64,000 bases of DNA from Rhypophila decipiens (GCA_033297075.1 MU858081.1:186001-250000); one strand, 5' to 3'. Shown: positions 44,329 through 57,165, numbered from the stretch's first letter. The notes: generated by a model from the sequence alone, not told the origin. Made by a program: numbers and translations.

Positions 44329-46265
44329 ATGTCGGGTGCATCTTCGTTAGTAGTCGGCCTGTGGTCGAATCTTCAACAGGTCGTTTCGCAGTGGGGCCTC
44401 ATTGCCCTGTACGCCTCCTTAGCATCGTTCTTCATTGTCACCATCTGCTCGGCGATATACAATGGTTTGGAATCCTTCTCATATGTGCTCATCCTGAAAC
44501 CAGACCCGTTCTGACTTTGCGGCAGTGTACTTTTCACCATTGTCCATAATTCCAGGTCCGAAACTAGCTGGTAAGTTAGGGTATCCGTCCCAGGGACACT
44601 CAAAACATTCGGCTGACTGAGTGATACGTAGCTTTGACCTATCTCTACGAAGGTTACTATGAAGTATGGAAAGGGGGCAAGTATTTCCAGCGTGTGGCCG
44701 AGATGCACGAGCAATACGGTCCCATCGTCAGAATCACGCCCAACGAGGTTCATTTTGCCGACCCCGAGTTTCTCGATGAACTCTATCCCACAGGCGGTAG
44801 AAAGATCAACAAGCCGTCATGGTTCGCTCTTTTGACTGGAAGTAAGTGCAACAAGCCGCCACTACCACCAAGACAAGTTGCTAATGTGGCCATCAAGCCC
44901 CTTACTCCATCGTCTCAACAGTCCCCCATGACTTGCACCGCCAGCGGCGCAACGCCATGAACTCATTCTTCTCCACAGCCAGCATCCACCGCTTCGAGCA
45001 CATCATGAAAGATCACCTGTCCAAGCTGCTTGCTCGTCTCGATGCCTCGGGCCGTGCCAAGGAAATCGTCAAGATCCATGATGTGTTCAAGGCAGCAGCC
45101 AGCGACATCATCACCATGTATGCGTTCGACAACGCCTTCCACTTTCTTGACATGCCCGACTACGGACAGCACTACTTTGACGCCACGCACCAGTTCTTCT
45201 TGCTCACTCATGTCTGTCTCTTTGTACCTTGGCTTTACCCCATGATCCAAAACTCGCCCTTTTGGCTTCTCAAGCTCTTGTTTCCTGGCCTGAGCCCAGT
45301 TCGGGATAGACAGAATGTGAGTACCTTGTTCCTCTCTATCAAAACTTTTATCTAATTCCGATACTGACATACACAAAAAAGTGGTGGATGGACCAAGTCC
45401 ACCAAATGCGCCAAGAACCCGACTCTGAAAAAGCAAAACAAACAATCTTCCGCGGCATCCTCAACAGCAAGCTGCCCCTCGAAGAAAAGACCGACATCCG
45501 TCTAGCCAGCGAAGCCCAGCTCGTAGTCTTCGCCGGCGAAGGCACAACAGCATGGGGTCTCAACGCAGCGCTGTACGAGCTCCTCGCCCACCCGGCCGAA
45601 TACCGTCGCCTCAAGGACGAATTGTCCCAGATTCAGCTCGGTCCCGACGGGATCCCCTCCCTCTCCCAAGTTGAAGGCCTGCCCTTTCTCGGAGCCGTGA
45701 TCCAAGAGGCGCTGAGGGTTCACCCCGGCGTGTTGACTCGCCAGATGCGCGTTTCGCCCGATGAGCCGGTCTTGTATGTCGACAAGTCCTTCCCTGGTGG
45801 TGGTGAAAAGACATATGTCGTCCCCCCCGGGACTGTGACGAGCATGTCGCCGCATATCACACATCGGAACGAGGATGCCTTTGAGGATGCTGCCGAGTTT
45901 CGCCCTCAGAGGTGGATTGAGAATCCCAAGTTGGCTAGGTACTTCCATGGCTTTGCTAGGGGAGCTAGGAATTGCATTGGGTATGTTTCATTCTCACTTA
46001 ACTTACCGGCTCACGTGGCATGAGACTAGGGAAAATGTTTACTAACTACAATACTTTCATATGCAGGATGACGCTGGCCCGGCGCGAGATGGCGCTCGTC
46101 TTGGCGTCCATCATCATCAAGTATGACATCTACCGGGGCCAGGAGGGGCCTACGATGGAGCTCTATGATACGGATAGAAAGAGGGACGTTGATGCTCACA
46201 GCGATTACATCATCCCTCTCCCTTCCGAAGGTAGTGAGGGTGTCCGGATCAGATTCAGAGCGTAA
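44329..46265 (+). CDS. Cytochrome P450 B (membrane-anchored monooxygenase)
   Basis: Second oxidative tailoring enzyme. Six exons (44329-44464, 44526-44570, 44632-44841, 44922-45316, 45382-45980, 46067-46265) give 527 residues, all phases matching. The N-terminal membrane anchor is WGLIALYASLASFFIVTICS, then the proline hinge SPLSIIPGPKLA encoded by a 45-nt micro-exon. Motifs: AGEGTTAW (I helix), EALR (ExxR), RPQRW, and FARGARNCIG with heme-ligand Cys460. The family looks like fungal CYP enzymes that begin helix C with HDLHRQRRNAMNSFFS. Divergent partner of P450-A. Reaction unknown. Confidence 0.9.
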
Positions 46266-46563
46266 AGTAGACCGGATTGAAGATTGCTTTGAAGAGCGGG
46301 TGAATTACCTGCACCAAGGACCAACTCTATTCTAAACGGATATTCTGGGTGTTTAATGGCTCGCCTTACACATGAATGCAGATAGTACAGATAGTCAAAT
46401 GCAACAAGTCAAGATTCTTAGACAAGAATATGTCTGTCTTTGTGATTTTGCAAAACTGATATTCCATATTAGTAGAAAGACTAGCTTGTAACTCCTCAGC
46501 TCAATGCCTTGGTAGAAAACAATTTTATAGGATGGTGTTTCACAAGTCAACCCCCCCGGGTTA
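46266..46563. other. Intergenic, nothing recognised
   Basis: 3' flank of P450-B. No gene seen. Confidence 0.4.
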
Positions 46564-47090
46564 GAAATCAGCCACGTTCATAATGAACCATCGCCGTGGT
46601 GGCCTTGCTCGCCGCCGTAACCCATGTCTCTTTTCTTTCAGGTATATGCTCAATGAACTAGAAGTCTCCGGGAGCATTCACAATCACAGTGTGGTACCCT
46701 CTTTCATGGGCCGTACGGGGTCCAGGTGGCGCTTCTTGGATGTCGCAATCGTTGATTATCGTGCTAGCAATACGACGACCATTTTGCTCTTCTGCACTCT
46801 CCTTCATCGTCTTTCTGAGAACCAGTGATTTGTGGTAATAAAGCATCTCATCGGTTGGTGATTTCAATCACATGCTCATTTCCCCAACACGAGGCGTTAC
46901 CAATTCAGCCACGTGCATATGGAGGAAATCCCATCTCTTGGTGAATGCGGGGAGGATCTGAGAGGTCTCGGCAAAGTGTAACCGGAGATCATCAAAGTGA
47001 GGCTTTGGGGCGTTCGGCATCAATTCGATGCCAAGTAGATAAAATTCTAGGTCAAAGGAATGCACTCCAAGTTGAGTGAAATCCTAGGTC
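46564..47090 (-). pseudogene. Decayed fragment of a protein-coding gene
   Basis: On the minus strand a single frame reads protein-like sequence such as PHFDDLRLHFAETSQILPAFTKRWDFLHMHVAELVTP, then an in-frame TGA after GEMSM, and continues with PTDEMLYYHKSLVLRKTMK and QEAPPGPRTAHERGYHTVIVN before another stop after PGDF. Composition and continuity across the stops suggest the remains of a real enzyme rather than chance. No start, no splice sites that bridge the stops, and no family I can name. It sits between P450-B and the SDR, so it may be a former cluster member. Confidence 0.45.
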
Positions 47091-47177
47091 TAACCGATGA
47101 GAATGCGGTCCTATCCGTGAAACAAACCGACCAGTACGCCATCAGATCCGGATGCCCGCCCGTCAAGATGCTTTCTT

Positions 47178-48060
47178 TTACCAGTCGAGCAGTGTTCCAG
47201 TCCACTCCACCAGCTTGCCGCCTTGCTCGGCCTTGGAGGTTGCGCCCAGGACCTTCATCATACCGTCGCACGAGTCCGCCACGCTGACCATGAGCTGAGC
47301 CTGTGTCGCTTCGTCGACGCCAAAGGCCTTGGCGCCACCGTCGCCCAGATCGGTATGGACCCAGCCGGGGCACAGAGCAAAGGAATGCAGCCACTTCTCC
47401 TCCATGTCGATTTTGACGCTGTACCAGGACGCAGCGGCCTTGGAGGGGCCGTAGACGCCGTTTGGAAACGGGAGCGGGTTGCTGAAAATGGGTCAGGTTC
47501 GGACTTTCCTTCCTTTCAAGAAAGTTTATTGTTATGCACTTACACAATTCTGTGAGCGGTTGTGCCCATGAGCGCGAAAATGGGCTCGGGCTTTCTCTGA
47601 GACTTTTGCAGCAGCGGGCGCACTGCTTGGCTACATACACGAGGAGCAATTAGCATTTGCGGTGGAACAGCAAATTGAGGATTAGTACATACTAGAGTGA
47701 GACAACACCAAACACGTTGGCGTCGATGTGTGCTTTCAGATCCTTTTCCTGAACCTCTGCGACTGTGGGGTACGTGTAGCACACTCCGGCGTTGGCAACG
47801 ACAATATCAATGTGGTCGATACCGTGGCTCTCGAGCGTCTTGACGCCCTCGGCAGCACTTGACCAGACTGTTGCATCAATCTTGATGACGACGAGCTTGG
47901 AGCCCTCGGCCGTGGGCAGCTTGGAGAGTTCTTGTGAAGTGGGATGATCTGGGTTGCGGTTGGCGGCAATGACGGTGTGGTTTGGTAGAGCCAGGTAGCG
48001 CTCGAGAAGGCCCTTCCCGATGCCCCTGTTGGCTCCGCTGATCAAGACGATTGTAGACAT
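47178..48060 (-). CDS. Short-chain dehydrogenase/reductase, norsolorinic-acid-reductase-like (252 aa)
   Basis: NAD(P)H-dependent ketoreductase. Three exons (48060-47693, 47630-47544, 47481-47178) give 252 residues. The start MSTIVLISGANRGIGKGLLERYLALP has the TGxxxGxG cofactor loop as SGANRGIG, NAG appears as VVANAGV, and the catalytic YxxxK is YGPSK (Tyr162, Lys166). The opening residues and overall length resemble AflD/NorA-type SDRs of aflatoxin clusters, so reduction of a ketone in the polyketide is plausible. It is transcribed opposite to the bANK regulator, with a 2-kb gap between them. Confidence 0.9.
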
Positions 48061-50129
48061 GGCTATTGACTGAGAGGGTTACTTTTCCTTGTGATGCGGT
48101 ATGGGGAGAGCTCGTTGGCACGCGATGTGGGCTCCTTTTGGACAAACGCCGCGTAGTAAGACGGACAAATGTTGTAGGGATTGCTCGTTAAAAACATAAA
48201 TGAATGCACCGTGTCAAAAAGTAGGTGAGAAGGTAGGACGAGCACTGCCGAGGTTGTGACACGGTAAATTCGATGCGGTCTGAGTCGAAGGGAAGGAGCT
48301 CGGTGACGCAGCTGACAAATGTCGAGGATGACAAATGCGACTTTATTGTGACTCGTGTTCGGCCTGCCAGTCACCAAAGAACCGCGTGCGGCTTGCCGTT
48401 TTGGGAGCGTAGATCACAAGCACGATTATTATGCTTGTGTGACTGGAGACACAGCAAGTATAACAAAGTAATACGGTGAAACAGGTTTACACTTGACTTT
48501 TAGGAAGGCCAGACCGTCATTGTGGCTGAATACATGTGTTTATGCAGCGGAACGTGAACCGGGAATCTGTATGTAACGAAGATCCCCGTAACCGTACCTA
48601 TCAAACCACCTAACTTGGCACCGAAGGACTTTGCCAAGTTTCTAGAGCAATCACATCATCGTCGACTACAACAGTGCGAACAACTTCATTGCTGTCCTTT
48701 TCTCTTCATTATGTTCCCTGGTTATCTTATGCATCACTTTGTGAATAGTCTGCCTAGCTAGGGCCACGGTTATTCCCGCGGGCTAATGTACGTGATCTCG
48801 AAGAATCTGGCTGAATCCGGCTTGACCAATCGGATTGTTTTCTACCAGACCTGTTTGCTGATCCGCCAAAGTCAGTCTGGTCTATCATGGAACAAAGAGG
48901 TGGAATCAAGCTCCTCGCACGGAGCCGGATTGAAGATCCGGTTGACCCCCACCGCCACTTACACGCTAGGCCGCAGGCCATCTGCGCGAGTCAGGAGAGA
49001 TAAGATATCTCAAACAAGGCTCTCCTGCAGCCAAGGCTTATAGGAGGAATCAAGGCATTTTGTTCTCCATTTTTCTTCCTTTTCAAGTTCTTGATGCGTG
49101 AATTTTGATCTCCGATGGAGAAATGAGCGACAAGGGGTTCATTCCTTCCCGCAATAGCCAAGCGGCCCGTTTGATATCAACAACTTAGAACCAATCCTAG
49201 AGAATTCACCCCCGTGCCAAGGCACAAGCTTGACACGCTTAAGCGTTCTCTTGTATATGGTATCTATTCACGATTCGCATCTATCATATAGTAAGCCGTG
49301 TATAAGCTGCGCCAGAGTAGCACAAAACCCGTCATATTCCCGGTGTGTTCCACCACCGCTGGTTCACTACGATACCACATCATGTGTCTTTGCATTTCTT
49401 CATCTTAGGTAATCTTGAGGCGCAGTGCCGTCCAGGGTCATATGCTCAGAGCCAACCTAAAACAAACATCTCACTGTATCTCTAGATTTATCAAACCAAA
49501 AGTCGGGGTGAGGCGGCTGTGTGGCCCCTAGGGTACAGGCTGTATAACCTCGGCATTCCTTAGCGCCCGTTCAAGTCGGGACAACGGCGGTCATATCGGA
49601 AGACTGTCCGCTTCACGACGCATCCAGCAACCCATGCGCAGCGCCATGTTCAAGCGTCTATGCTACACACAAAAGTACCTATCCTAGAGGATACCGTATC
49701 TAGTCAGAAGCGAAAAGGCTAACAGAAAAGATGTGGTTGTATCGTGCGAGGGTTTCGCCACGGTTTGGATATTCTCTGTATGCAAATACTCGGACTTTGT
49801 TGATCGTGCACTGTAACGAGTAGGTAAGTGCCAGAGTATGGCTGGCCACTTAATCTGGAAGTTGGATCGCCGATTAGATACCGGCCTACCATCTACATAC
49901 CTGTACACGTTAAAGTGAACACGAATACAACGTCCCGATATTCAGTCGAACAACAGATGATAGAAATAAGGTTTGGTCACCCTGAGAATTACCGTCGAAT
50001 CACCACACATACAGACAACATACACATCTCTTTTATGACACAGTCGTCCGGCAAAACGAAAACGCAACTTGAGGTGCATTATTCAGCAGCATTCTTCGGA
50101 CGGAACAAAACAAAAACCGACTTGTCGAG
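48061..50129. other. Large divergent promoter region SDR / bANK regulator
   Basis: About 2 kb without a supported gene. The SDR side contains TTTATGCAGCGG at about 48539-48550, which matches 11 of 12 bases of ATTATGCAGCGG in the PKS-A promoter. The rest shows nothing clear. Confidence 0.5.
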
Positions 50130-51366
50130 ATGGAGCGGGACCGCACCGATGCGAGTCTTGAACGACGTCGCGAGCGGAACCGTCTAGCGCAACGTCGATT
50201 CCGTGGTAAGTTGTCCGATACTATTCCAAGTTTCTTTGTTTTCCGTTGGTGTTTTAGATGATCATGTCATATTGCTTCTTGTTTTTGCCAGACGTTGGGC
50301 CCCAACAGCGGCCGACAAGGACACGTACTCCATGCCGTCTTTTCCGTCTCCGATCACTTACTCTATTCGCTTGTATTGCATCAATGTTCATGTAGTTAGT
50401 CGCACAAACAACTTGGACGCAAGGCTAACGCGCCAACTCAAAGAAAGGCACAATTCCCAGAACAAACCCGTGACTCTGGAATTTGTAATCCCCAACCACG
50501 GACCCCACGGGACGGGAATGATGGAAAAGGAGCAGTCCATGTTCTTGTCGGGCATGGAACTATCAGGTGCCTTCGACGCAACCGCCGCCCTCAGCGAGCT
50601 CAACTTTGACTCTCCCTTCGAGTCCGTCACATCTTCAGCAGCCGCCTCATTATTACCAACACCTCCCAGCCATTCCTTGGACCACACATCATCGTCCTCG
50701 TCGGCAGCATTATCTGCAGCAATAGCAGCCCTGGCGACTCCACCGAATACAGGCGGCTCGGCGCTCCTCAGTCCGATGACACTAATTGGAGACTCTCCGC
50801 CGTACGTGCCCGAAAAGTCGGGCTCCATGGTCGGAAGCCACCATCCATCGTCATCAATATCCTCGTCCCTGTCTTCCTCCCCAGGCCCGCCACAACATTA
50901 CCAACTCCCACAACAAAGCTCCTCAGACTCGGGCTGGCTCACACCGCTGCACATGGCCGCACACAAAGGGCATGTCAAGATAGTGCAGCTGCTAGTCCAG
51001 CAAAACCTGGCAGCAGGACAGGACTGCAGCCCAAGAGACAGCGACGGCATGACACCACTCATGCTGGCGGTGATAAACGGACATGAGGACGTAGCAGGCG
51101 TGTTGCTGTCTAAAGGCGCCCGCGTGGCTGAAGCAGATTCGCAAGGAAGGTCATCGTTGCATTTGGCAGTGGAGCAGATGAACGAGTCCATGTTACGGCT
51201 GTTGTTGGATCACTGTCAGGGCCTGAACGCTGCTGTGAATGCGTATGATAGCAATGGACGGACACCGCTGCATATTGCTGTCGGGGGAGGTTTTGAGAGC
51301 GCTGTGGAGATGTTGCTTAGGTTTGGGGCTAATCAGGGGCTTAAAACGCCCAAGAGGATGAAATGA
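50130..51366 (+). CDS. bZIP-ankyrin (bANK, TOXE/APS2-like) transcription factor
   Basis: Likely pathway-specific activator. The ATG at 50130 opens a short first exon encoding a bZIP basic region, SLERRRERNRLAQRRFR, the N-x-x-A-Q-R-x-F DNA-contact signature. A GTAAGT donor follows at 50206. The best phase-consistent acceptor is at 50256-50257 (394 residues), but the residues this gives right after the basic region are hydrophobic, and another intron arrangement up to about 50400 is possible. The C-terminal half has four ankyrin repeats: GWLTPLHMAAHKGHVKIVQLL, GMTPLMLAVINGHEDVAGVLL, GRSSLHLAVEQMNESMLRLLL and GRTPLHIAVGGGFESAVEMLL. No leucine zipper is evident. Basic region plus four ankyrin repeats is the layout of TOXE (HC-toxin) and APS2 (apicidin). 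Confidence 0.85.
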
Positions 51367-52108
51367 TGTTGTCCTTGTTTTCTTGATCGATATTTCTTTT
51401 GTTCTTTTGTTTCTTGGTTACCATATTTACTACTACGAGATATGATATAATATCCATACAATTACAGACTATTATAGATGAATAGACTGGATCAACACAC
51501 ACTTTGAAAGGTTCGATAGGTATGACAATGCAAAAGACTCGGAGCAATTTGAACCGTAAAACTGCCAGATTCCCAGTTTACAAGTTTGGAGATGTCTGGC
51601 AGCATTCTTTTCCAAGACTACGCACAGGCTTAGTAACTGAAAGGGGAAAGACAGCAGCAACCTGCGTTGTGAAGACAACCTCCAGGGAAACGTTGGGGAA
51701 AAGGGCCAGGGTTAGGGTGACCATTGCCATTTTCATTAGTAATGCCATGCATTGTAACAGTACATTACCTTGTGACATGGCTAACACGTTATCCGGTATA
51801 CATATCGCATCTCGAGACACCAAGGAATGTTCAAGATCGGTTACTTTCGACGTAGGTGATGAGAGCAATACATCAAAATAAAATAACTCCATTGTATATA
51901 TCAGATTCTATAATAAGAATAGCCAGCCAAGTAGCTAATAAACAAAAAAAAACAAAAACAAAAAAAAACCAAATTTCATAGGTGAGCAACGCAAGAACCA
52001 CCACGCATGTACCTCGGAACCAGTCCATTTATCCGAACTCCACTGCTGCACAATGCTCTAACAAGCCATTTCACCAAAACATCAACTCCACCTACAATGA
52101 CACCCGCC
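51367..52108. other. Convergent intergenic region with telomere-like word and A-rich tract
   Basis: 3' flanks of the bANK gene and the FAD oxidase. It holds AGGGTTAGGG at 51708-51717 and an A-rich CAAAAA-type tract at about 51942-51970. No gene supported. Confidence 0.5.
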
Positions 52109-53930
52109 TTAGACCTTACACAACCGCCCATCCCCAAGCTGAACCCACTCATCGGCCCTAACACCAGGCTTAACATACAGCAAATGCTCAGGGTCATACT
52201 TCTTCTTGATCCTGGCCAACTTCTCATACGTACCGCCGAAATAATCTTCCTTCCAGGTATCCTCGTCAAACGTACCCTCATTGATATACCCGCCTCCACC
52301 GGGCGTCAACTCCCGAAGAGTCTGCTGCCAGTTATTAATAGTGGCGAGACTATCCTTCAGGGTATTCCAGGGAGTCATGGGGTCACTCCATGTCACCAGG
52401 TTGATCAAGAACAACGACTCGCGCCAGGCAGGGAAGATGGCGTTTGTCTGGGATGTCACGCCCGCCGGGAGACTAGCGTTGTAGCCTAGGTAGTAGATTG
52501 TTGTGTTGGGGCTGCTTTCGAACATGGAGCGGATGGAAGATGTTAGGTTGGAGACTAGGGAGCCTTCTTCCACAAATGAGCGTGGAATGAGACGTCCGCC
52601 GATTGTGAGGTTGCGGGTGAAGATTTGGTCGGATCCTACGTAGGTGTTGTAGTGTTCTACGTAGGACCTTTGGACGGCGGTTTCGTTTTTGGTGATGGTT
52701 ATGTTGAGTTCTTTGATCGAGTTGTAGAATGGCGTGAGGGCTTCGATCATTTGCGCTTCGGTCGCGCCGGGCCAGGTGGCCATGTCCAGGGCGAAGACGT
52801 CTTGGGTGATGAAGATTTCGCTGGCGAAGCCGGGGATGCTGTTCAAGGCGGGCAGGTGGCGGGTCCAGGCTTCGACGGCCGCCCAGTAGGTGTCATCGTG
52901 GGTGTTGTCGAAGAAGAGGATTGAGCCGGCGATTGGGCCGTCTTGGTGGGCTTTGATGGTGGACGAGAGGACGACGGCCCAGTTACCTGCTCCACCGCCG
53001 TTGAGGGCATAGAACAGATCTGCGTCCTTGGTGGGGGAGATTTTGCGGAGTTTGCCGTCTGCCGTGACAACTTCCATTTCCAGAGTCTGGTCGGCTCCCA
53101 GGCCGTGGGCCGAGACTAGAGGTCCATGGCCGCCGCCTTGACGCCAGCCGCCATTGGCTCCAACTGTGGGACAGCTGCCGCCTACGACTCGTAGTCCGCG
53201 GGCTTCTGCGAGTCTGGACAGCTCCTTGAACTGCACGCCTGCTCCGATTTTGACTGCGGGGCCGTTGTAAGTGGCGCTCGTGTAGTTCAGGAACTTGATG
53301 TCCTTGAGGTTGTGAGTCCAGAGCGCCAAGGAGCCGAGACCTTGCGAGCCGCCGAGAAAGTCGTGACCGGTGTTCTTGATGACCAGTCGGATGTTCTTTT
53401 GGCGGGCAAACTTCATGCCTGCTGCAACGGTGGCAGCGTCTGACACGTTGATCGCATAGACGGCCAAGTTGCCAATTCCACAGGATGACACGTCAGTCCC
53501 CAATGGGACGAAAGGGTGGCATGTGTTGTTGTCCCAGTAGGGAGGAATCACCGCAACCGGGTTGTTCAAGCTATCCGTCGGCAGATGAATTAGCCTCTTT
53601 CTTGTCTATATGGCGTTATATGAACTGCAGGGTAGTGATTGCAACATACAAATGGTCCACGACTCCCCAGCTGCTCTGCAGGTCCGAGCATTTGGTCGCG
53701 TCGGCGTTGGGCCCGTAGCATACTTGGGCTACCGGAGTACCTCGGATGAGACGCCCACCGACAGTCTTGTTCAGGGCATTCCACTCAGGTACACCGGGCC
53801 ATTTGCGGTCTCCCGGGATGACCTTGCAGTTGTTCTTCGGGATATGATGCGGGGCCCTGGCCGCAGGTCTGTACGCTCCCACAGCCGAAACGCAGACTGT
53901 GACAAACGGAAGGAACGAAGAGAATAACAT
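52109..53930 (-). CDS. Secreted FAD-linked oxidoreductase, berberine-bridge-enzyme-like (588 aa)
   Basis: Flavin-dependent oxidase, predicted to enter the secretory pathway. Two exons (53930-53650 and 53594-52109), 55-bp intron. I start at the ATG at 53930 because MLFSSFLPFVTVCVSAVGA is a signal peptide. The FAD-binding (PCMH-type) fold shows LVIKNTGHDFLGGS with His171 as the probable covalent FAD site, GAGVQFKEL, and WRQGGGHGPLVSAHGLGAD. The C-terminal BBE signature is the YINEGTFDEDTWKEDYFGGTY-type sequence followed by RIKKKYDPEHLLYVKPGV. Many N-x-S/T sites fit a glycoprotein. In polyketide clusters such enzymes do oxidations or oxidative cyclisations (solanapyrone synthase is one example); the reaction here is unknown. 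Confidence 0.92.
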
Positions 53931-56900
53931 GATTAACGATGCTTTGCAGAACAAAAGGTGACCGAAAATGCAAGTCTCAAGAATCTAGCCAATCAGATCG
54001 GTCTGGATTACAAAACTCACCGTGATTTCTCTACAACCTACGAGCAGCACTTGGATACTTATACTGGGCTCTGGTTTCTACACTAAGCCAGCTACGAGTA
54101 GCGTATTTTGCGCTGGGCAATAGGAGCTTTCGGAGAGGACCGCATCAGCCCATGCCAGGAGCTATACCTTTCGGGGAGGACTAATTCCTTCGGGGAGGGT
54201 AAGCCGGGTGTTGTTCAGCGGCGTAGTGGTTAGTGGCGTCCGGTACCGTTAGGTGGCTTGCTGCGGCAGGGGCCTGAAGGGGAAGGGGGGATAAGGCTCG
54301 TCTGTAATCCCGCTGGGGTAGTGGCAAGTGCACTACACCAAGGTGGGCGCAGTGCAGATGCCGAGTAGACTCACCTTCAGCTCGGTGGAGGCGCCGAGAT
54401 ATCGGTACAGGAGTCTCACCATTTCGGTGAAAATGTTGGATCTGGCAATGCCAGACCGGGCTCCTTGCCGCATTTAATATGCTTCCTTCCATCATACTGA
54501 TAATATTCCCATGTTTCACCTCAAGACAATTAATCATCATCTTGATCATCTGTTTACCAGGGCTGCGGTGTGTGTCTCACGGCTTGCGCTTTAGGTCTGA
54601 GTCGTATGTAACATGAACACCCACCCCGAACCGGTACATTCTGAAATCCGCAAGATGCCAAGGCTGGGCTCGGAACCAGTTCAGCAGAATCCGATTACGA
54701 GTCCAGTGAGCTCCATGCAGTCAGCGAAATCTGCTCCGAGTATCAGGCCTATGAGATTTGCCAGGGTCGCCGAGTCCAGTCGGAATAGGTACATGCCACG
54801 CCCCCGCTGTCGTGTTATCTCGCCCAGAAGTACCCATAAGACCGTGTTAGTCACGCTAATGATAGAGCTAGGCACGGCCCGCCCAACCATTGCTTGTGGA
54901 ACGGAAGCAAGATTTGCTGATCCCGCCTGGGCGAGTCGCCTTTCACAAGTCTGGCTTGCTCGACTTGGAAGGTAAACAGGATGCAATTCATGCTAGGCGT
55001 CGGAGCAAAATGTGAGAATAGGGCCCTAGCGAAGGCGTCATTGCCCCTGTACCGACGGGAATAACACGGCGTTGCAAATACTTAGGGACCGAGTCGAGCT
55101 GGTGCCCCTGTCCGGGCAGCTCAATTGCAGCATTTCCCCACGTGGTTTCCACCTTAGGGAGAATTCATCTTTGCCATTTGTTTTTTAAAAAGAAACTATT
55201 CAGGAGCCTACATTGCCGATCTTTTGTTCCCTCCCTCCTATCATGCAGGGAAGCATCTGCCGTGGAAGCTTTATCTTGCATGGTCATTAGCGGTTTGGAT
55301 CCTACACGTGTATTTGACCGAACGGATCGACAAACAAAGACCCTGCCAACCAAACATGTGCGGTCTGGATGTCATCCTCACCAGCTGTAAGTGTCGGTGA
55401 CAGGCTGCAGCCATGCCTGTGATTTCTCGTGCTACCCCCACCGCCACAAGTTTTTAGTTAACGGTCTCGGAGCCCTGTTTTTAGGCCGCTTAAGGTTACA
55501 TGTGGTGTGCTGGCCCTGCCCCTGTAGGCTCGGTAAATCTGCAGAATTACATGCACAATTACCTTGCATGCAGTAGATGTCATCATGCATCTACCCGCCG
55601 CTAATAAGCTTATCCAGGCTCTTGAGGAAAGAGTCCTGATCTCACTGCCACTTTCGAGCCACCAAAAACCACAAGCGGTCAGGAAAAAAATCTCGATAAC
55701 GACGCTGCACCGATCAGCAGTAACCCTCCTTCCAGTCACGCCGGGTATGTGCAACTTCAAACCCTGGATTTTTCACAGCTCATTGCAGACAGGCAAAATG
55801 ACCCCCACAGTCATCCACGGACCGTTATTGTGCCGCAGCGAAACAAACGCAATCCTTTCCAAGACGGGAAAAAGCTTCCAAAGTTCCTGCAGAAGCCTTC
55901 TTCGTCTGGTTCCACCGCGGCCGTTTTTGAGGCGATTCCCACACAGCATATCGCGTATTCGTAGATATCATCCTGCAGTCCAGTGGCGCTGCGATCTCGT
56001 CATCTTTTATGCCAGCCCAACTAGCAAAGCAAACAAACATCCGATATCTTGCATCGGCAAAAACAACACCAGCACACCCTCAGGAACCAACTATCTGCTA
56101 TTGTACCCATTGCCGCCATCCCACACACCTACAATGCAATGACGTCACGCGGGATATAATGGTCTCTCACACCACTACAAACCCACACATGCAGTGAGGG
56201 TGTATAGGGACGGAGCATTCCGTTGTGCCATCTTGAAATCTTTTATCTTTTCCTGTAGATGATCATCATAGTGCATGGACCCTTCAGCTTCGTCCAGTTT
56301 GGGGGTTAAGATAGGATTTGCCGCTAGGGGCGGGAGGGAGGATCCTAGGGCGACCGACGGGTATCTCCGATAGCGGGGACGATTGTTTATTAACTTCCCT
56401 TTTGGGACGGAAGATCTCCTGAGATTTTCCGTGGAAGAAACTTGGCAGGAAGGCCTTGGCATTTACCTCCCTTGTCACTCGCGTGGCAATTCGGTGGGTC
56501 GAGAAGGAACAATGATAACCCGTACCAATGTTCGACTGGTTGATTTCAAATCAACTCTTTCGCGGCTTCTTCCGTACCTATGGTAATTGTGTGGAACGAA
56601 GTGCCTGATCTCGGTGCGATGGTTTGCGGTATGATCGACAACTTGACCGCAATTTGCCAAAGTCCCCGACTGCCTAGTAGACGAAAGAATACGCAGCACG
56701 ATAAACTCTTGCTGCCTTCTGCCTGCTATAACTCAGGGTATGCTTAGTGCCAGCTTCAGGGGTCTGCAAGCAGAATTTGGCACAAGGCAACGTAAGCATA
56801 CAACTCAGCACCTTTCAGGACAGCAAGAAAAGTTACAAGGAGATAACATAAGCTCAACTTTATGGACTGTTGTACGGAGACCAGACGATAAGACAAACCA

Positions 56901-57165
56901 TTACTCAAAGTCCTGGCTCTATAATACAAGTTCAAATGCAATGAAACAAATGTCCCCATAGCAAAACACGAGCAATTGCAGCAATCTACGTGTTGAAAAC
57001 AGTGACTTTACGCATTGACTGCCCTAATATCCGTTACTACCACCTGAACACCATGTGCCTGTAAATATTGGACCGATATCGCGGTCACTTGTACGTGGAA
57101 TCCAGAAAAATAACGTAGGATCTATATGGTACTTGTAACGCCCTATAAAAGGAAGAAATACAAAA
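53931..57165. other. 3.2-kb intergenic region without a supported gene
   Basis: Promoter of the FAD oxidase and 3' flank of the hydrolase. Imperfect direct repeats of TTCGGGGAGG lie at about 54128-54200. A palindromic TGACGTCA (bZIP/CRE-type) site is at 56140-56147. Open frames here are short and without recognisable domains, and look like chance. Confidence 0.5.
56140..56147. promoter_or_regulatory. CRE-type palindrome TGACGTCA
   Basis: Perfect 8-bp ATF/CREB-type bZIP site, inside the intergenic region 2.2 kb upstream of the FAD oxidase start and 1 kb downstream of the hydrolase stop. An 8-mer is expected about once per 64 kb by chance, so evidence of function is weak. Confidence 0.25.

Noticed and set aside
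54181..54549. 122-codon minus-strand frame in the 3.2-kb gap
   Set aside because: His/Pro-rich low-information sequence, no start context, no homologous motif; looks like chance.
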